Shown: positions 43,777-52,024 of the stretch, in pieces
Layout of the letters: every line of letters starts with the position of its first letter
Numbering within the stretch: position 1 is the first letter of the stretch
NCBI RefSeq assembly: GCF_014650895.1
Contig: NZ_BMVV01000020.1
Location: forward strand, 79,015 to 143,014
Reading direction: 5' to 3'
Length of the DNA: 64,000 bases
From: Streptomyces omiyaensis
Lineage (GTDB): Bacteria > Actinomycetota > Actinomycetes > Streptomycetales > Streptomycetaceae
Translations under genes and position numbers: made by a program
The notes under the pieces: generated by a model
Database searches by the model: none
Seen by the model: the letters and a program-made list of their open reading frames with translations, nothing else
Told to the model about the DNA's origin: nothing

Positions 43777-44754
43777 TCAGCTGAGAGTCACCTGACGGTT
43801 CGTGAGGCCACCGCGCGCCCGGCGCTCCTCGGCGGTCAGCGGGGCGTCGACCGTGAGCGCCTCGGTCAGCCGCTCGGCGAACTCGGCGGCCGGCTTCTCG
43901 CACTCCTCGGCGGTCATCGCCGACGGCAGGTCCCACACCGGCACCATCAGGCCGTGGGCGCGGAAGGAGCCGACGAGACGGGTGTCCGGGCCGAGGGAGG
44001 TGGTGCCGGCGGCCTGGAGGCGGGCGAGCGCGTCGAGGAGCGCCTCCTCCGGGTACGGCATGACCCAGCGCAGGTGGTTCTTGTCCGGCGTCTCGCACCA
44101 GTAGGCGGCATCGACCGAGTCGAGCTTCACCGTGGGGATCGCGGCGGCGTTGGCCCGCTCCAGGGAGGCGGCGACCTCGGGCTCGGCACCGTCGGCCGAC
44201 TGCGGGATCCAGAACTCGAAGCCGGTGTGGACCTCGGGCGCGAACGGGGCGTCCGTGTCGAGCAGGTCCTGGAGGCGGGGGCCCTCGGGCTCGACGCGGC
44301 GCGGCGGCACCGGGTTGCCGGGCTCGGTCGCGAGCGCGCGCTGGAGCGTGTCGGCGAGGTCGCGGGACAGGTCGCCGGAGGTGCCGTCGTTCTGCAGGGC
44401 GAGCAGGACGGAACCGTCGTCGCGGCGGAGCGCCGGCCATGCCATCGGCAGGACCGTCGCGAGCGTCACCGACGGCACGCCCTCGGGCAGCCCGCCCTTG
44501 AGGGTGAGCGGCACGGTGGCGGCGGGCACCAGCTCGCGCAGCGCGACCAGGTCGCACTCGCCGGGCAGGCCCTCGAAGGGGCGCTGGACGTGCTCGGTCA
44601 CGGCGTGCGCGGCGGCCCGGCCGTGGCACGCCTTGTAGCGGCGGCCCGAACCGCAGGGGCACGGCTCGCGCGCGCCGACGACCGGGATCTCCCCGTTCGT
44701 GACCTGTGCCTGGCCGCTCTTGCCGGCCTTCGTCTGGGGGCGCTTCTTGGCCAT
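43777..44754 (-). CDS. DUF5926-family protein with SEC-C zinc motif
   Basis: 325 residues. The N-terminus has a Lys-rich start (MAKKRPQTKAGK) and a SEC-C zinc-binding motif, EPCPCGSGRRYKACHG, at about 30-45, as found at the tail of SecA, where it binds Zn and contacts SecB or ribosomes. The remaining ~270 residues form the actinobacterial DUF5926 domain of unknown function. It is soluble. The region upstream of its start is filled by a 17-bp minisatellite. Confidence 0.88.
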   Translation of the reverse strand: MAKKRPQTKAGKSGQAQVTNGEIPVVGAREPCPCGSGRRYKACHGRAAAHAVTEHVQRPFEGLPGECDLVALRELVPAATVPLTLKGGLPEGVPSVTLATVLPMAWPALRRDDGSVLLALQNDGTSGDLSRDLADTLQRALATEPGNPVPPRRVEPEGPRLQDLLDTDAPFAPEVHTGFEFWIPQSADGAEPEVAASLERANAAAIPTVKLDSVDAAYWCETPDKNHLRWVMPYPEEALLDALARLQAAGTTSLGPDTRLVGSFRAHGLMVPVWDLPSAMTAEECEKPAAEFAERLTEALTVDAPLTAEERRARGGLTNRQVTLS

Positions 44755-44874
44755 GGTGTGGCTTTCTCCCGATCGCGGTGCTGTGTCGGGCGCGAGCCTA
44801 GCCGCCCGGACGCCCCCGGAGGCTCAGCCGTGCACCGGGTCGGAGCGGCGCCCGCGACGGGCCGGCGGCCCGGA

Positions 44875-45061
44875 TCGCGGCCACGGTCGCCGCGGGGCCA
44901 CGGCCGTCGTCGGATCGCGGCCGTCGTGGGATCGCGGCCGCTGTCGGATCACGACCGTTGTCGGATCACGGCCTCCGTCGGGCCGCAGCCGTTGTCGGGC
45001 CACGGCCTCCGTCGGGCCACGGCCGTCGTCGGACCGCGGCCTCCGTCGGGCCGCGCACCGG
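44875..45061. repeat. 17-bp minisatellite, about ten or eleven copies
   Basis: Consecutive 17-bp units start at 44892, 44909, 44926, 44943, 44960, 44977, 44994, 45011, 45028 and 45045, with a diverged copy before 44892. The consensus is GTCGGRYCRCGGCCKYY. Alternating unit types (ending GCCGTC/GTT or GCCTCC) suggest expansion by duplication of pairs. It fills most of the 323-bp gap upstream of the DUF5926 gene. The 17-bp period is not a multiple of three, so it is not coding. Confidence 0.9.
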
Positions 45062-45077
45062 GTCGGGGCCGTGTCCG

Positions 45078-45683
45078 TCAGTCCAGGTCGTCGTAGGCGT
45101 CGAGGAGGTCGAAGCCGGAGCCGCCGGCGCCGACCCGGGCCGCGAAGTCCTCGCGGCGGTGTCCCTCCGTGACGCGCACCCAGACCGTGACCTCGCCCGT
45201 CGCGCTGTCGCGCACGCCCCAGTCCTGGGCCAGGGCGCCGATGATCTGGAGTCCGCGCCCGCCGCGCGCCGTGACCGAGGGCGTCGACGGCACCGGCCGC
45301 GTGGGCCCGCCCCCGTCCGTGACCTCGACCGTCAGCCCGCCCGACGGTTCCAGCCGCCAGGCCGCCAGCACGTCGCCCTCTCCCCGGTCGCCCCGGCCCA
45401 GCGGCCTGCCGTGCCGGCAGGCGTTGCTGAGCAGTTCGGACAGGATCAGGACCGCGTCGTCGACGACCGATTCCGACACCCCGCCGCGGTACAGCTCGTC
45501 CCGCATCCGGTGTCGCGCTTCCCCCACGCCCGCAGGGCCATGGGGTACGGCCATGCTCGACGACGTGGGCACCTTCTGTGCCACCACCAACGCCACCCCC
45601 GAGACCTCCTTCGCCCCACGCCACCGTGTGGATGCCCCGGCGACCACGACCGGAAACCGCCTGTTCCGGGTGGGGTGGAGCAC
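45078..45683 (-). CDS. RsbW-like ATP-binding protein (putative anti-sigma factor)
   Basis: 201 residues with one HATPase_c_2 domain in the C-terminal two thirds: N-box VLILSELLSNACRHG, G1 box EVTDGGGPTRP and G2 box GGRGLQIIGALAQDWG. The first ~45 residues look unstructured. GTG at 45683 is the longest start, but an internal ATG at about residue 44 (MAVPHGPAGVG) begins the region conserved in the family and could be real. It is a likely serine kinase/anti-sigma factor with no adjacent partner. Confidence 0.82.
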   Translation of the reverse strand: MLHPTRNRRFPVVVAGASTRWRGAKEVSGVALVVAQKVPTSSSMAVPHGPAGVGEARHRMRDELYRGGVSESVVDDAVLILSELLSNACRHGRPLGRGDRGEGDVLAAWRLEPSGGLTVEVTDGGGPTRPVPSTPSVTARGGRGLQIIGALAQDWGVRDSATGEVTVWVRVTEGHRREDFAARVGAGGSGFDLLDAYDDLD

Positions 45684-45839
45684 AAGTGACGATCGCGTAC
45701 GCGCCGAACGCGCCGGTGCGCACCCCCGGAACCGCCCCGGGCGTGCGCGGGAGGCGTGATCCGGACACGCGGCCCGGGCGCGCGCGAGGCGCGACTCGGG
45801 CGTGCCCGCGGTGTGACTCGGGCGCGCCCGCGGTGTGGC

Positions 45840-46679
45840 TCAGGCGCGCCCGAGGTGCGCGAGGACCTGCTTGGGGCGGTTGGTGATGATCGCGTCGACC
45901 CCGAGCCGCAGGCAGAGCTCGACGTCCTCGGGGTCGTCCACCGTCCAGACGTGGACCTGGTGGCCCGCCTTCTGCAGGCGCAGGATGACGGCCGGGTGGT
46001 GGCGGACGATCCGGATGGACGGCCCCGCCACGCGCGCGCCCGCGGGGAGGCGCCCGTCGCGCAGCCGGGGCGTGACGAACTGGGTGAGGGAGACGGTCGG
46101 GAGCGTCGGCGCCGCGGTGGAGATCCGCTGCAGGGAGCGGGCCGAGAAGCTCATGACCCGTACCGGGGACTCCTCGGGCGCCACGGGCGCGTCCAGGCCG
46201 AAACGCTTCAGGAGGGCGAGGAGCCGGTCCTCGACCTGGCCCGCCCAGCGGGTGGGGTGCTTGGTCTCGATGGCGAGCTCGACCCTGCGTCCGGCGTCGG
46301 AGACCAGCTCCAGGAGCCGTTCCAGGGTGAGGACCGAGGTGTACTCGGGGTCGCCCCAGTCGGGGCTCTCGCCCGGGCCGCCGGGCTCCTGGTCCTCCTT
46401 GAAGGCCTTCCAGGCGCCGAAGTCCAGCGCGGCGAGGTCGGCGAGCTCGAGCGTCGAGACGGCGCCGCGGCCGTTCGAGGTACGGTCGACACGGCGGTCG
46501 TGGACGCAGACCAGGTGTCCGTCGGCCGTGAGCCGTACGTCGCACTCCAGGGCGTCGGCGCCGTCCTCGATGGCCTTCACGTAGGCGGCCAGGGTGTGTT
46601 CCGGCGCGTCCTCCGAGGCTCCTCGGTGGGCGACGACCTGGACGGGGCCGGGGTGCGGGTGCTGCCGTGCGTGGGTCAC
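45840..46679 (-). CDS. Glycerophosphodiester phosphodiesterase
   Basis: 279 residues, one GDPD TIM-barrel domain, cytoplasmic. It hydrolyses glycerophosphodiesters from phospholipid turnover to glycerol-3-phosphate and an alcohol. The catalytic signature is intact: VAHRGASEDAPEHTLAA (His-Arg and Glu), ALECDVRLTADG (Glu, Asp) and VCVHDRRVDRT (His). VWTVDDPED and DAIITNRPK close the barrel. The GTG at 46679 is the only in-frame start near the family N-terminus; an adjacent ATG stops at once. It is divergent from the HtrA gene. Confidence 0.92.
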   Translation of the reverse strand: MTHARQHPHPGPVQVVAHRGASEDAPEHTLAAYVKAIEDGADALECDVRLTADGHLVCVHDRRVDRTSNGRGAVSTLELADLAALDFGAWKAFKEDQEPGGPGESPDWGDPEYTSVLTLERLLELVSDAGRRVELAIETKHPTRWAGQVEDRLLALLKRFGLDAPVAPEESPVRVMSFSARSLQRISTAAPTLPTVSLTQFVTPRLRDGRLPAGARVAGPSIRIVRHHPAVILRLQKAGHQVHVWTVDDPEDVELCLRLGVDAIITNRPKQVLAHLGRA

Positions 46680-46736
46680 CGCGTCATGGTGCCATTGGCG
46701 GGGCGGCGGGGACACATGCAACCTGTCCGTTCTGCC

Positions 46737-46748
46737 CAGATATAAAGA
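46737..46748 (+). promoter_or_regulatory. Candidate -10 element for the HtrA gene
   Basis: An unusually AT-rich CAGATATAAAGA surrounds TATAAA at 46741-46746, about 120 bp before the protease start codon, in an otherwise GC-rich divergent gap. No convincing -35 was found 16-18 bp upstream. Confidence 0.35.
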
Positions 46749-46866
46749 ATGGGGTGCGGACGCACAGCTCCGCCTTACCGTCGTCTGACGCCGGGTGGGA
46801 AAAGCTGGGCCCAGCACCCTGGAGAGACCGTCACCGTCCCCGCGCCGTGAACGAGGAGAGCGAGCT

Positions 46867-48354
46867 GTGAGCACCGAGAACGAGGGCACCGAGGTTCCGG
46901 CGGACCCGACTGCCCCGTCCGCCCCCGCCACGCCTCCCGTCCCCGCCACGCCGCCCGCCGCACCGCCGGCGGCACCCGCCGCGGAGGCTCCCACCCGGAT
47001 CCAGCCGCCGGTCCCGCCCGTCCCGCCGACGCCCGCCCAGGCTCCCGCGCCCGCCGCCTCCCCGGCTCCGGCGCCCGCCCAGGATCCGGCGTACGCCCAG
47101 GCTCCCGCGCCCGCCGCCTCCCCGGCTCCGGCGTCCGAGCCGGTGGCGGCGGCAGCGGGCGGTACCGGCTGGCCGCCCGCGCCCCCGGCCGTGCCGGCCT
47201 GGGGCGAGCCCGTGCCGGCCCCGCCCGCGGAGCCGCGCAGGCGCACCGGCGGTCTCGTCGCGGCGGTCCTGGTGGCGGCGCTCGTCGCCGGCGGCATCGG
47301 CGGCGGCATCGGCTACTGGGCGGCCCAGCGCGAGGACCGGGGCCCGGCCTCGACGACGGTCTCCTCGGGCGAGGCCCCCGCCTCCTTCAAGAGGGAGCCG
47401 GGCACGGTCGCGGCGGTCGCGGCGAAGGCGCTGCCCAGCGTGGTCACCATCCAGGCGAAGTCCGGCGACACGCAGGGCGACGGCGGCACCGGCACGGGCT
47501 TCGTCTACGACCAGGAGGGCCACATCGTCACCAACAACCACGTGGTGGCGTCGGCGGCCGAGGGCGGCACGCTCTCCGTGACCTTCTCGGACGGCAGGTC
47601 GTACGACGCCGAGGTCGTGGGCCGGGCCGAGGGCTACGACGTGGCGGTGATCAAGCTGAAGGAGGCCCCGAAGGGGCTCAAGCCGCTGCCGCTGGGCGAC
47701 TCGGACCGGGTGGCGGTCGGCGACTCGACGATCGCGATCGGCGCGCCCTTCGGCCTCTCCAACACGGTGACGACCGGCATCATCAGCGCCAAGAACCGCC
47801 CGGTCGCCTCGGGCGACGGCGGCGGCAGCAACTCGTACATGAGCGCCCTGCAGACGGACGCGTCGATCAACCCGGGCAACTCCGGCGGTCCGCTCCTGGA
47901 CGCGAGCGGCGCGGTGATCGGCATCAACTCGGCGATCCAGTCCACCGGCGGCGGTCTCGGCCAGACGCAGGCGGGCTCGATCGGCCTCGGCTTCGCGATC
48001 CCGGTCAACCAGGCGAAGACGGTCGCCGAGCAGCTGATCAAGACCGGCAAGCCGGTCTACCCGGTGATCGGCGCGACGGTGAACATGAACGACAAGGGCG
48101 AGGGCGCGACCATCGCGGAGCAGGGCGCCGGCGGCACCGAGGCGGTGCTGCCGAACGGTCCGGCGGCCAAGGCGGGGCTGCGGGCCGGCGACGTGATCAC
48201 GGGCTTCGGGGACCACCCGATCGACAGCGGCCCGTCCCTCATCAGCGAGATCTGGACCCACAAGCCGGGTGACTCGGTGAAGATCACCTACGAGCGGGAC
48301 GGCAAGGCGGCGACGACGACGGTCGTGCTCGGCGAGCGCACCGGCGACAGCTGA
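46867..48354 (+). CDS. HtrA/DegP-like serine protease with PDZ domain
   Basis: 495 residues. A long Pro/Ala-rich cytoplasmic N-terminus (~1-125) precedes one membrane helix (~128-153), then an extracellular trypsin-like domain with catalytic H225 (TNNHVV), D258 (GYDVAVI) and S339 (NPGNSGGP), and a PDZ domain (~405-490, GPAAKAGLRAGDVITGFG). Such proteins degrade or refold damaged secreted proteins. GAGGAGAG precedes the GTG at 46867. The N-terminal tract contains a repeated APAPAASPAPA segment. A strong terminator follows. Confidence 0.95.
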   Translation: MSTENEGTEVPADPTAPSAPATPPVPATPPAAPPAAPAAEAPTRIQPPVPPVPPTPAQAPAPAASPAPAPAQDPAYAQAPAPAASPAPASEPVAAAAGGTGWPPAPPAVPAWGEPVPAPPAEPRRRTGGLVAAVLVAALVAGGIGGGIGYWAAQREDRGPASTTVSSGEAPASFKREPGTVAAVAAKALPSVVTIQAKSGDTQGDGGTGTGFVYDQEGHIVTNNHVVASAAEGGTLSVTFSDGRSYDAEVVGRAEGYDVAVIKLKEAPKGLKPLPLGDSDRVAVGDSTIAIGAPFGLSNTVTTGIISAKNRPVASGDGGGSNSYMSALQTDASINPGNSGGPLLDASGAVIGINSAIQSTGGGLGQTQAGSIGLGFAIPVNQAKTVAEQLIKTGKPVYPVIGATVNMNDKGEGATIAEQGAGGTEAVLPNGPAAKAGLRAGDVITGFGDHPIDSGPSLISEIWTHKPGDSVKITYERDGKAATTTVVLGERTGDS

Positions 48355-48370
48355 CCCGCGCGCGTGGGCA

Positions 48371-48409
48371 CGCGAAAGGGCGCCGGGGACCCCCCGGCGC
48401 CCTTTCGCG
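48371..48409. terminator. Strong 18-bp hairpin terminator
   Basis: Positions 48371-48388 (CGCGAAAGGGCGCCGGGG) and 48392-48409 (CCCCGGCGCCCTTTCGCG) are perfectly complementary with a 3-nt loop. It lies 16 bp after the HtrA gene and before the end of the convergent MHYT gene. Confidence 0.9.
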
Positions 48410-48437
48410 TCCGTACCCGCTCCGGAGGCGGGTCCGG

Positions 48438-49286
48438 CTACGGAGTGCGCTCGGGGCTCCCGCCGGTGACCCCCCAGTTGTTGTCGGCGTTCAGGCCGGC
48501 CTGGAGGTCGCCGATGTCGATGCGCTGGGCGGGGCGGGCGACGGTCTCGTCGTCGCCCATGATGAGCATCGGGTCGAGCATCACGACGGCGGCCGCCACG
48601 ACGAGGAAGATGAGCGGGCCGACGAGCAGCGGCAGCACGTCGAAGGCGGAGGAGCCGTCCCCGGAGGCGACGTGGGCGTCGTGGGCGACCCGCACGCCGA
48701 CGCCGGCCATGCCGGTGTAGTGCATGCCGGTCACGGCGATGCCCATGACGACGCTCGCGCCGAGACTGGCGAGGAAGCCGCGGACGGAGACGGCGGCCCA
48801 GAGGGCGGCGGTCGCGGCGACGACGGCGATGAGGATCGAGAGCGCGACCATGCCGGGCGTGTACGTGAGGGAGCCGTTCATCCGCATGGCGGCCATGCCC
48901 AGGTAGTGCATCCCGGCGACGCCGAGCCCGGTGAAGAGACCGGCGGCGAGCAGCGGGACCGGCCGCGCGCCCCGGTAGCCCACGGTGAAGACGCCGGCGC
49001 CGACGACGAGCACCGCGACGAGCAGGCTGAGGAAGGTCAGCGTGCCGTCGTACGAGATCGCCGTCTCGCTCACCTGGAAGCCGAGCATCGCGATGAAGTG
49101 CATGGTCCAGATCCCGCATCCGATCGACGCCGCGCCGAGGGCCAGCCACCCCGGCCTGCGGGTCCGCCCGGTCGCGAGCGACCGCACGGTGCAGCGCAAC
49201 CCCAGTGCGCTGCCCAGGCAGGCCATCACATAGCCCACGAGGGGCGTGACCATGCCGTAGCTGAACCCGTCGATCGTGCCCTGCAC
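48438..49286 (-). CDS. MHYT-domain integral membrane sensor protein
   Basis: 282 residues with seven predicted membrane helices. The three MHYT-type motifs are WTMHFIAMLGF, VAGMHYLGMAAMRM and VTGMHYTGMAGVGV. The His and Met residues are proposed to bind copper and sense O2, CO or NO. Unlike many MHYT proteins, this one has no GGDEF/EAL or kinase domain; the ~45-residue C-terminal tail is soluble and acidic, so output must go through another protein. ATG at 49286. Confidence 0.92.
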   Translation of the reverse strand: MQGTIDGFSYGMVTPLVGYVMACLGSALGLRCTVRSLATGRTRRPGWLALGAASIGCGIWTMHFIAMLGFQVSETAISYDGTLTFLSLLVAVLVVGAGVFTVGYRGARPVPLLAAGLFTGLGVAGMHYLGMAAMRMNGSLTYTPGMVALSILIAVVAATAALWAAVSVRGFLASLGASVVMGIAVTGMHYTGMAGVGVRVAHDAHVASGDGSSAFDVLPLLVGPLIFLVVAAAVVMLDPMLIMGDDETVARPAQRIDIGDLQAGLNADNNWGVTGGSPERTP

Positions 49287-49448
49287 CCTGCGACCCTCTG
49301 TTCATGTCGGAAAAACGTGGAGATGTGGTGAAGGCGACTCTAGCCCGGTGATCCGGACGATCTTGAGGCGCCCGCCGCATCCCGGACCCCTCCCCCTCTC
49401 CTCACCCGGTACGCTGTAGCCGCTCCGCCCCAAGCGGGCGGGAGCGCA

Positions 49449-49535
49449 GGTGGGTTGCCCGAGCGGCCTAAGGGAACGGTCTTGAAAACCGTCGAGGCAG
49501 CGATGTCTCCGTGGGTTCAAATCCCACACCCACCG
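49449..49535 (+). tRNA. tRNA-Ser (anticodon UGA)
   Basis: 87 nt. Acceptor arms GGTGGGT (49449-49455) and ACCCACC (49528-49534) pair fully, with discriminator G at 49535. The anticodon stem ACGGT/ACCGT closes the loop CTTGAAA with anticodon TGA at 49483-49485. A long variable arm, typical of class II tRNAs, and the T-loop GTTCAAATC are present. CCA is not encoded. A hairpin terminator follows. Confidence 0.97.
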
Positions 49536-49542
49536 CGGTGCG

Positions 49543-49581
49543 CGAGAGCCCCCGTCCGGCGAGACCGGACGGGGGCTCTCG
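49543..49581. terminator. 17-bp hairpin terminator after tRNA-Ser
   Basis: CGAGAGCCCCCGTCCGG (49543-49559) and CCGGACGGGGGCTCTCG (49565-49581) pair perfectly around a 5-nt loop, 8 bp after the tRNA. It can also end the convergent minus-strand gene at 49605. Confidence 0.9.
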
Positions 49582-49604
49582 GCTTTCGGCGCGGGCCCGG
49601 AGCC

Positions 49605-51053
49605 TCAGGGGAGGGGGTGGCTGCGGGCCTGCGGGCTGTTCAGGCAGAGGGCGATGTTGCGGACCGCGGCGGTGAGCTCCTCGATCACCCGGGCCGCCTG
49701 TTCCGCGTTGTGGAAGACCGGCGGGGAGGTGAGGGAACGGCTCAGCTCCTCCGCGGCCCGGACGACGGGCATGGCGTCCGGGACGGCCATCGGCGCGGCC
49801 GGGGGAGTGGCCGCCGGCGCGGCCACGGGGGTGGTCATCGGCGCGGTCGCGGGGGCGGCCATGGGGACGGCGACGGGCGGGGGGACCTGGCCGGCCTGCG
49901 CGGAGCGGCCGGTCTGCGTGGGGTGGCCGGTCTGCGTGGGGTGGCTGGCCTGCGTGGGGTGGCCGGTCTGCGTGGGGTGGCCGGTCTGCGTGGGGTGGCC
50001 GGCCTGCGCGGAGTGGCCGGTCTGCGCGGTCTGGACGGCCTGGACGGCCTGGACGGTCTGCGGGACCGGCGGCGCCGAGGGGTACGGGTCGGGCTCCGGC
50101 CGGTAGTCCTCGAAGGCGGGCGAGAAGGCGCCGGAGCCGGTCACCAGGGAGGAGCGCGCCTCCTCCTGGGGATGCGCGGGACCCTGCCCGTGCTCCGCCA
50201 GGAGGCCCTGGCCGTGGACCGGCGCGGGGCCCTGGTCGTGGGAGGGGGCGAGGTCGTGGCCGTGGGCGGCCGCGGCGCCGGGCGGCGCCACGGCGGCGTG
50301 GCGGGGCTGGGGCAGGAAGAAGTGGTCGAAGCCGGGGAAGCCCGGGGCGGACGGGTGGACGGCGGGCTGGGGGTACGTGGCCTGCCACTGCGCCCGGTAG
50401 AGCGCCACCTGGTCCTCGCAGGCGGACCGGGCGTGGAAGACCGCGGTGTCCTCGCCCAGGTCCGGGTACCAGAGGTTGGGGCCGGGGAAGCGCACGGTCC
50501 GCATGCGCGGCTTGACCAGCTCGGCGCAGCCCATGCAGCAGCCCTCCGGCACGATGAGCGGGATGCCTCCGCTCTGTTCCGGGACGCGGGGGCCGGCCTC
50601 GGGGCTGTACTCCCCGTGGTGGCAGGGCGGCAGCTCGCCGCAGGCCCGGCAGACCGCGTAGTGCTCCGGAAGGACCTGCCAGCCCTGGCTGGCGGGGGCG
50701 CACCAGTGCTTCGGCGCGGAACGGGGCAGGTTCTCGTCGCGCAGGACGAGGACCACCGGGCGCTTGTAGAAGTTGCCGCGGTCCGAAGCCGGTTTCACCG
50801 ACTGGTTGTTGACCCTTCGCAGTTCGTTGGCGTGCCACCACAGCTCCATGTGGTCGCGCCAGGCTTTCTCGTAGGCCTCGGGCCAGTGGTCGTTGGGGTA
50901 GCCGGTGATCTCCAGGACCCGCCACGCGCGCCGGTCGAGCACCACGATGGAACCGGCCCGCAGCCGCAGATGGGTTCCCTCGGCTCCCTCGTCCGGCCAG
51001 TCGTGGCGGCCGATGAGGGTGGGCTGGTCCGGGAGCCACCTGCGAATCTGCAT
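49605..51053 (-). CDS. Large hypothetical protein with Cys/His motifs and repeat-rich C-terminus
   Basis: 482 residues. The N-terminal ~210 residues look folded: RAGSIVVLDRRAWRVLEI (strand-rich), KHWCAP, a CRACGELPPCHHGEYSP motif and EGCCMGCAELV, together giving several Cys/His residues suitable for one or two zinc sites. The middle and C-terminus are low complexity: Gln/His/Gly/Pro, then about seven 6-residue repeats of the HPTQTG type and an Ala/Pro tract. A helical tail (~430-475, HNAEQAARVIEELTAAVRN) closes it. I do not recognise the family. It lies beside tRNA-Ser but shows no mobile-element signature. Confidence 0.78.
   Translation of the reverse strand: MQIRRWLPDQPTLIGRHDWPDEGAEGTHLRLRAGSIVVLDRRAWRVLEITGYPNDHWPEAYEKAWRDHMELWWHANELRRVNNQSVKPASDRGNFYKRPVVLVLRDENLPRSAPKHWCAPASQGWQVLPEHYAVCRACGELPPCHHGEYSPEAGPRVPEQSGGIPLIVPEGCCMGCAELVKPRMRTVRFPGPNLWYPDLGEDTAVFHARSACEDQVALYRAQWQATYPQPAVHPSAPGFPGFDHFFLPQPRHAAVAPPGAAAAHGHDLAPSHDQGPAPVHGQGLLAEHGQGPAHPQEEARSSLVTGSGAFSPAFEDYRPEPDPYPSAPPVPQTVQAVQAVQTAQTGHSAQAGHPTQTGHPTQTGHPTQASHPTQTGHPTQTGRSAQAGQVPPPVAVPMAAPATAPMTTPVAAPAATPPAAPMAVPDAMPVVRAAEELSRSLTSPPVFHNAEQAARVIEELTAAVRNIALCLNSPQARSHPLP
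49896..50035 (-). repeat. 18-bp coding tandem repeat inside the hypothetical gene
   Basis: Units of CTGCGTGGGGTGGCCGGT (plus-strand view) recur about seven times in frame, encoding GHPTQT/GHSAQA hexapeptides. Third-position changes and a few substitutions separate the copies, so the array is under coding constraint but could vary in number between strains. Confidence 0.85.
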
Positions 51054-51496
51054 GACACGCTCCTAGGCGACGAGACGTCGTGGTTTCAACTGGGGCAGTA
51101 GGTGAAATTCTGGATAATTTAGGCGCGGGTGCGAGGTTAGACACGCGCTTTTCTCCTTCCGCTTCAGGGTGAAGCACCCGTTGGACCGGCCATTTCCCTC
51201 CTCCCGTCCGCCGGAGGGCCATGGATCTCGGGTCCGGAAGGGGTGGTTCCGGAGGTTGCCGCGAGGGCCGGAACACCCACTCGTACGTGTGACACCGCTT
51301 CCGTCGTACCGGCTCGTAGGTATGCATTGCCCCGTGTACCGGCCGTCCCGAGCCCCGGTTCGTGGCCCGCGGGGCTGCGGAGTGGGGTAAAAGCGCTTCC
51401 TCCCTCCGCCGGGGGGCAGGAGGATGGAAGGGACGGAAGGGCCGGAGCCTCCGGGGCTCCGGGACTCCGGGGTCCCCACGGGCGGAGGAGGGTGGC
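51054..51496. other. Divergent gap upstream of the macro-domain gene
   Basis: 443 bp without a convincing gene. Its AT-richest point is TGGATAATTTAG near 51111-51122. On the minus strand this gives a possible -10 TAAATT (51121-51116) with GTGTCT (51144-51139) 17 bp upstream as a weak -35 for the hypothetical gene. A good ribosome-binding site GGAGGAGGG (about 51484-51492) precedes the macro-domain gene. Confidence 0.4.
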
Positions 51497-52024
51497 GTGG
51501 TCCGGATCGTGCTGGTGCGGGGGGACATCACCGCCGAGGCGGTCGACGCGGTGGTCAACGCCGCGAACTCGTCCCTGCTCGGGGGCGGCGGGGTCGACGG
51601 GGCCATCCACCGCAAGGGCGGGCCGGAGATCCTCGCCGCCTGCCGGGAGCTGCGCCGCTCGCACTACGGCAAGGGGCTGCGGACGGGGCAGGCGGTCGCC
51701 ACCACGGCCGGCCGGCTGCCGGCGCGGCACGTGATCCACACGGTGGGCCCGGTCTGGTCGGCGGAGGAGGACCGTTCCGCGCTGCTGGCCTCCTGCTACC
51801 GGGAGTCCCTGCGGGTGGCCGACGAGGAGGGGGACCGCACGGTCGCCTTCCCGGCCGTCTCGACCGGCGTCTACGGCTGGCCGATCGACGACGGGGCGCG
51901 GATCGCGGTCGAGACGGTCCGGGCGGTCGCGGCGGCGGGGACGGGCGTCGAGGAGGTGCGGTTCGTGCTCTTCGACGCGACCGCGTACGCCGCCTTCGAG
52001 GCGGCGGTCGCGGCCGGGGGGTAG
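51497..52024 (+). CDS. Macro-domain protein (O-acetyl-ADP-ribose deacetylase type)
   Basis: 175 residues, one complete macro domain of the MacroD/YmdB type. ADP-ribose-binding landmarks are VRGDIT, VVNAANSSLLGGGGVDGAIH and FPAVSTGVYGWP. Members remove ADP-ribose from acidic side chains or deacetylate O-acetyl-ADP-ribose. GTG at 51497 follows GGAGGAGGG. It is single-gene and cytoplasmic. KptA, whose product is an ADP-ribose cyclic phosphate, lies 36 kb away, so a functional link is speculative. Confidence 0.93.
   Translation: MVRIVLVRGDITAEAVDAVVNAANSSLLGGGGVDGAIHRKGGPEILAACRELRRSHYGKGLRTGQAVATTAGRLPARHVIHTVGPVWSAEEDRSALLASCYRESLRVADEEGDRTVAFPAVSTGVYGWPIDDGARIAVETVRAVAAAGTGVEEVRFVLFDATAYAAFEAAVAAGG

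Noticed and set aside
44875..45061. Regular repeats considered as a CRISPR array.
   Set aside because: Units are 17 bp and contiguous with no unique spacers, and no cas genes are present.
44824..46545. A 573-codon minus-strand frame crossing the minisatellite and the RsbW-like and GDPD genes.
   Set aside because: It is in the wrong frame for both recognised genes and runs through a non-coding repeat array.
49449..49535. tRNA-Ser as an attachment site for an integrated element.
   Set aside because: No integrase, excisionase, Rep or repeat of the tRNA 3' end was found in the following DNA, so no element is supported.
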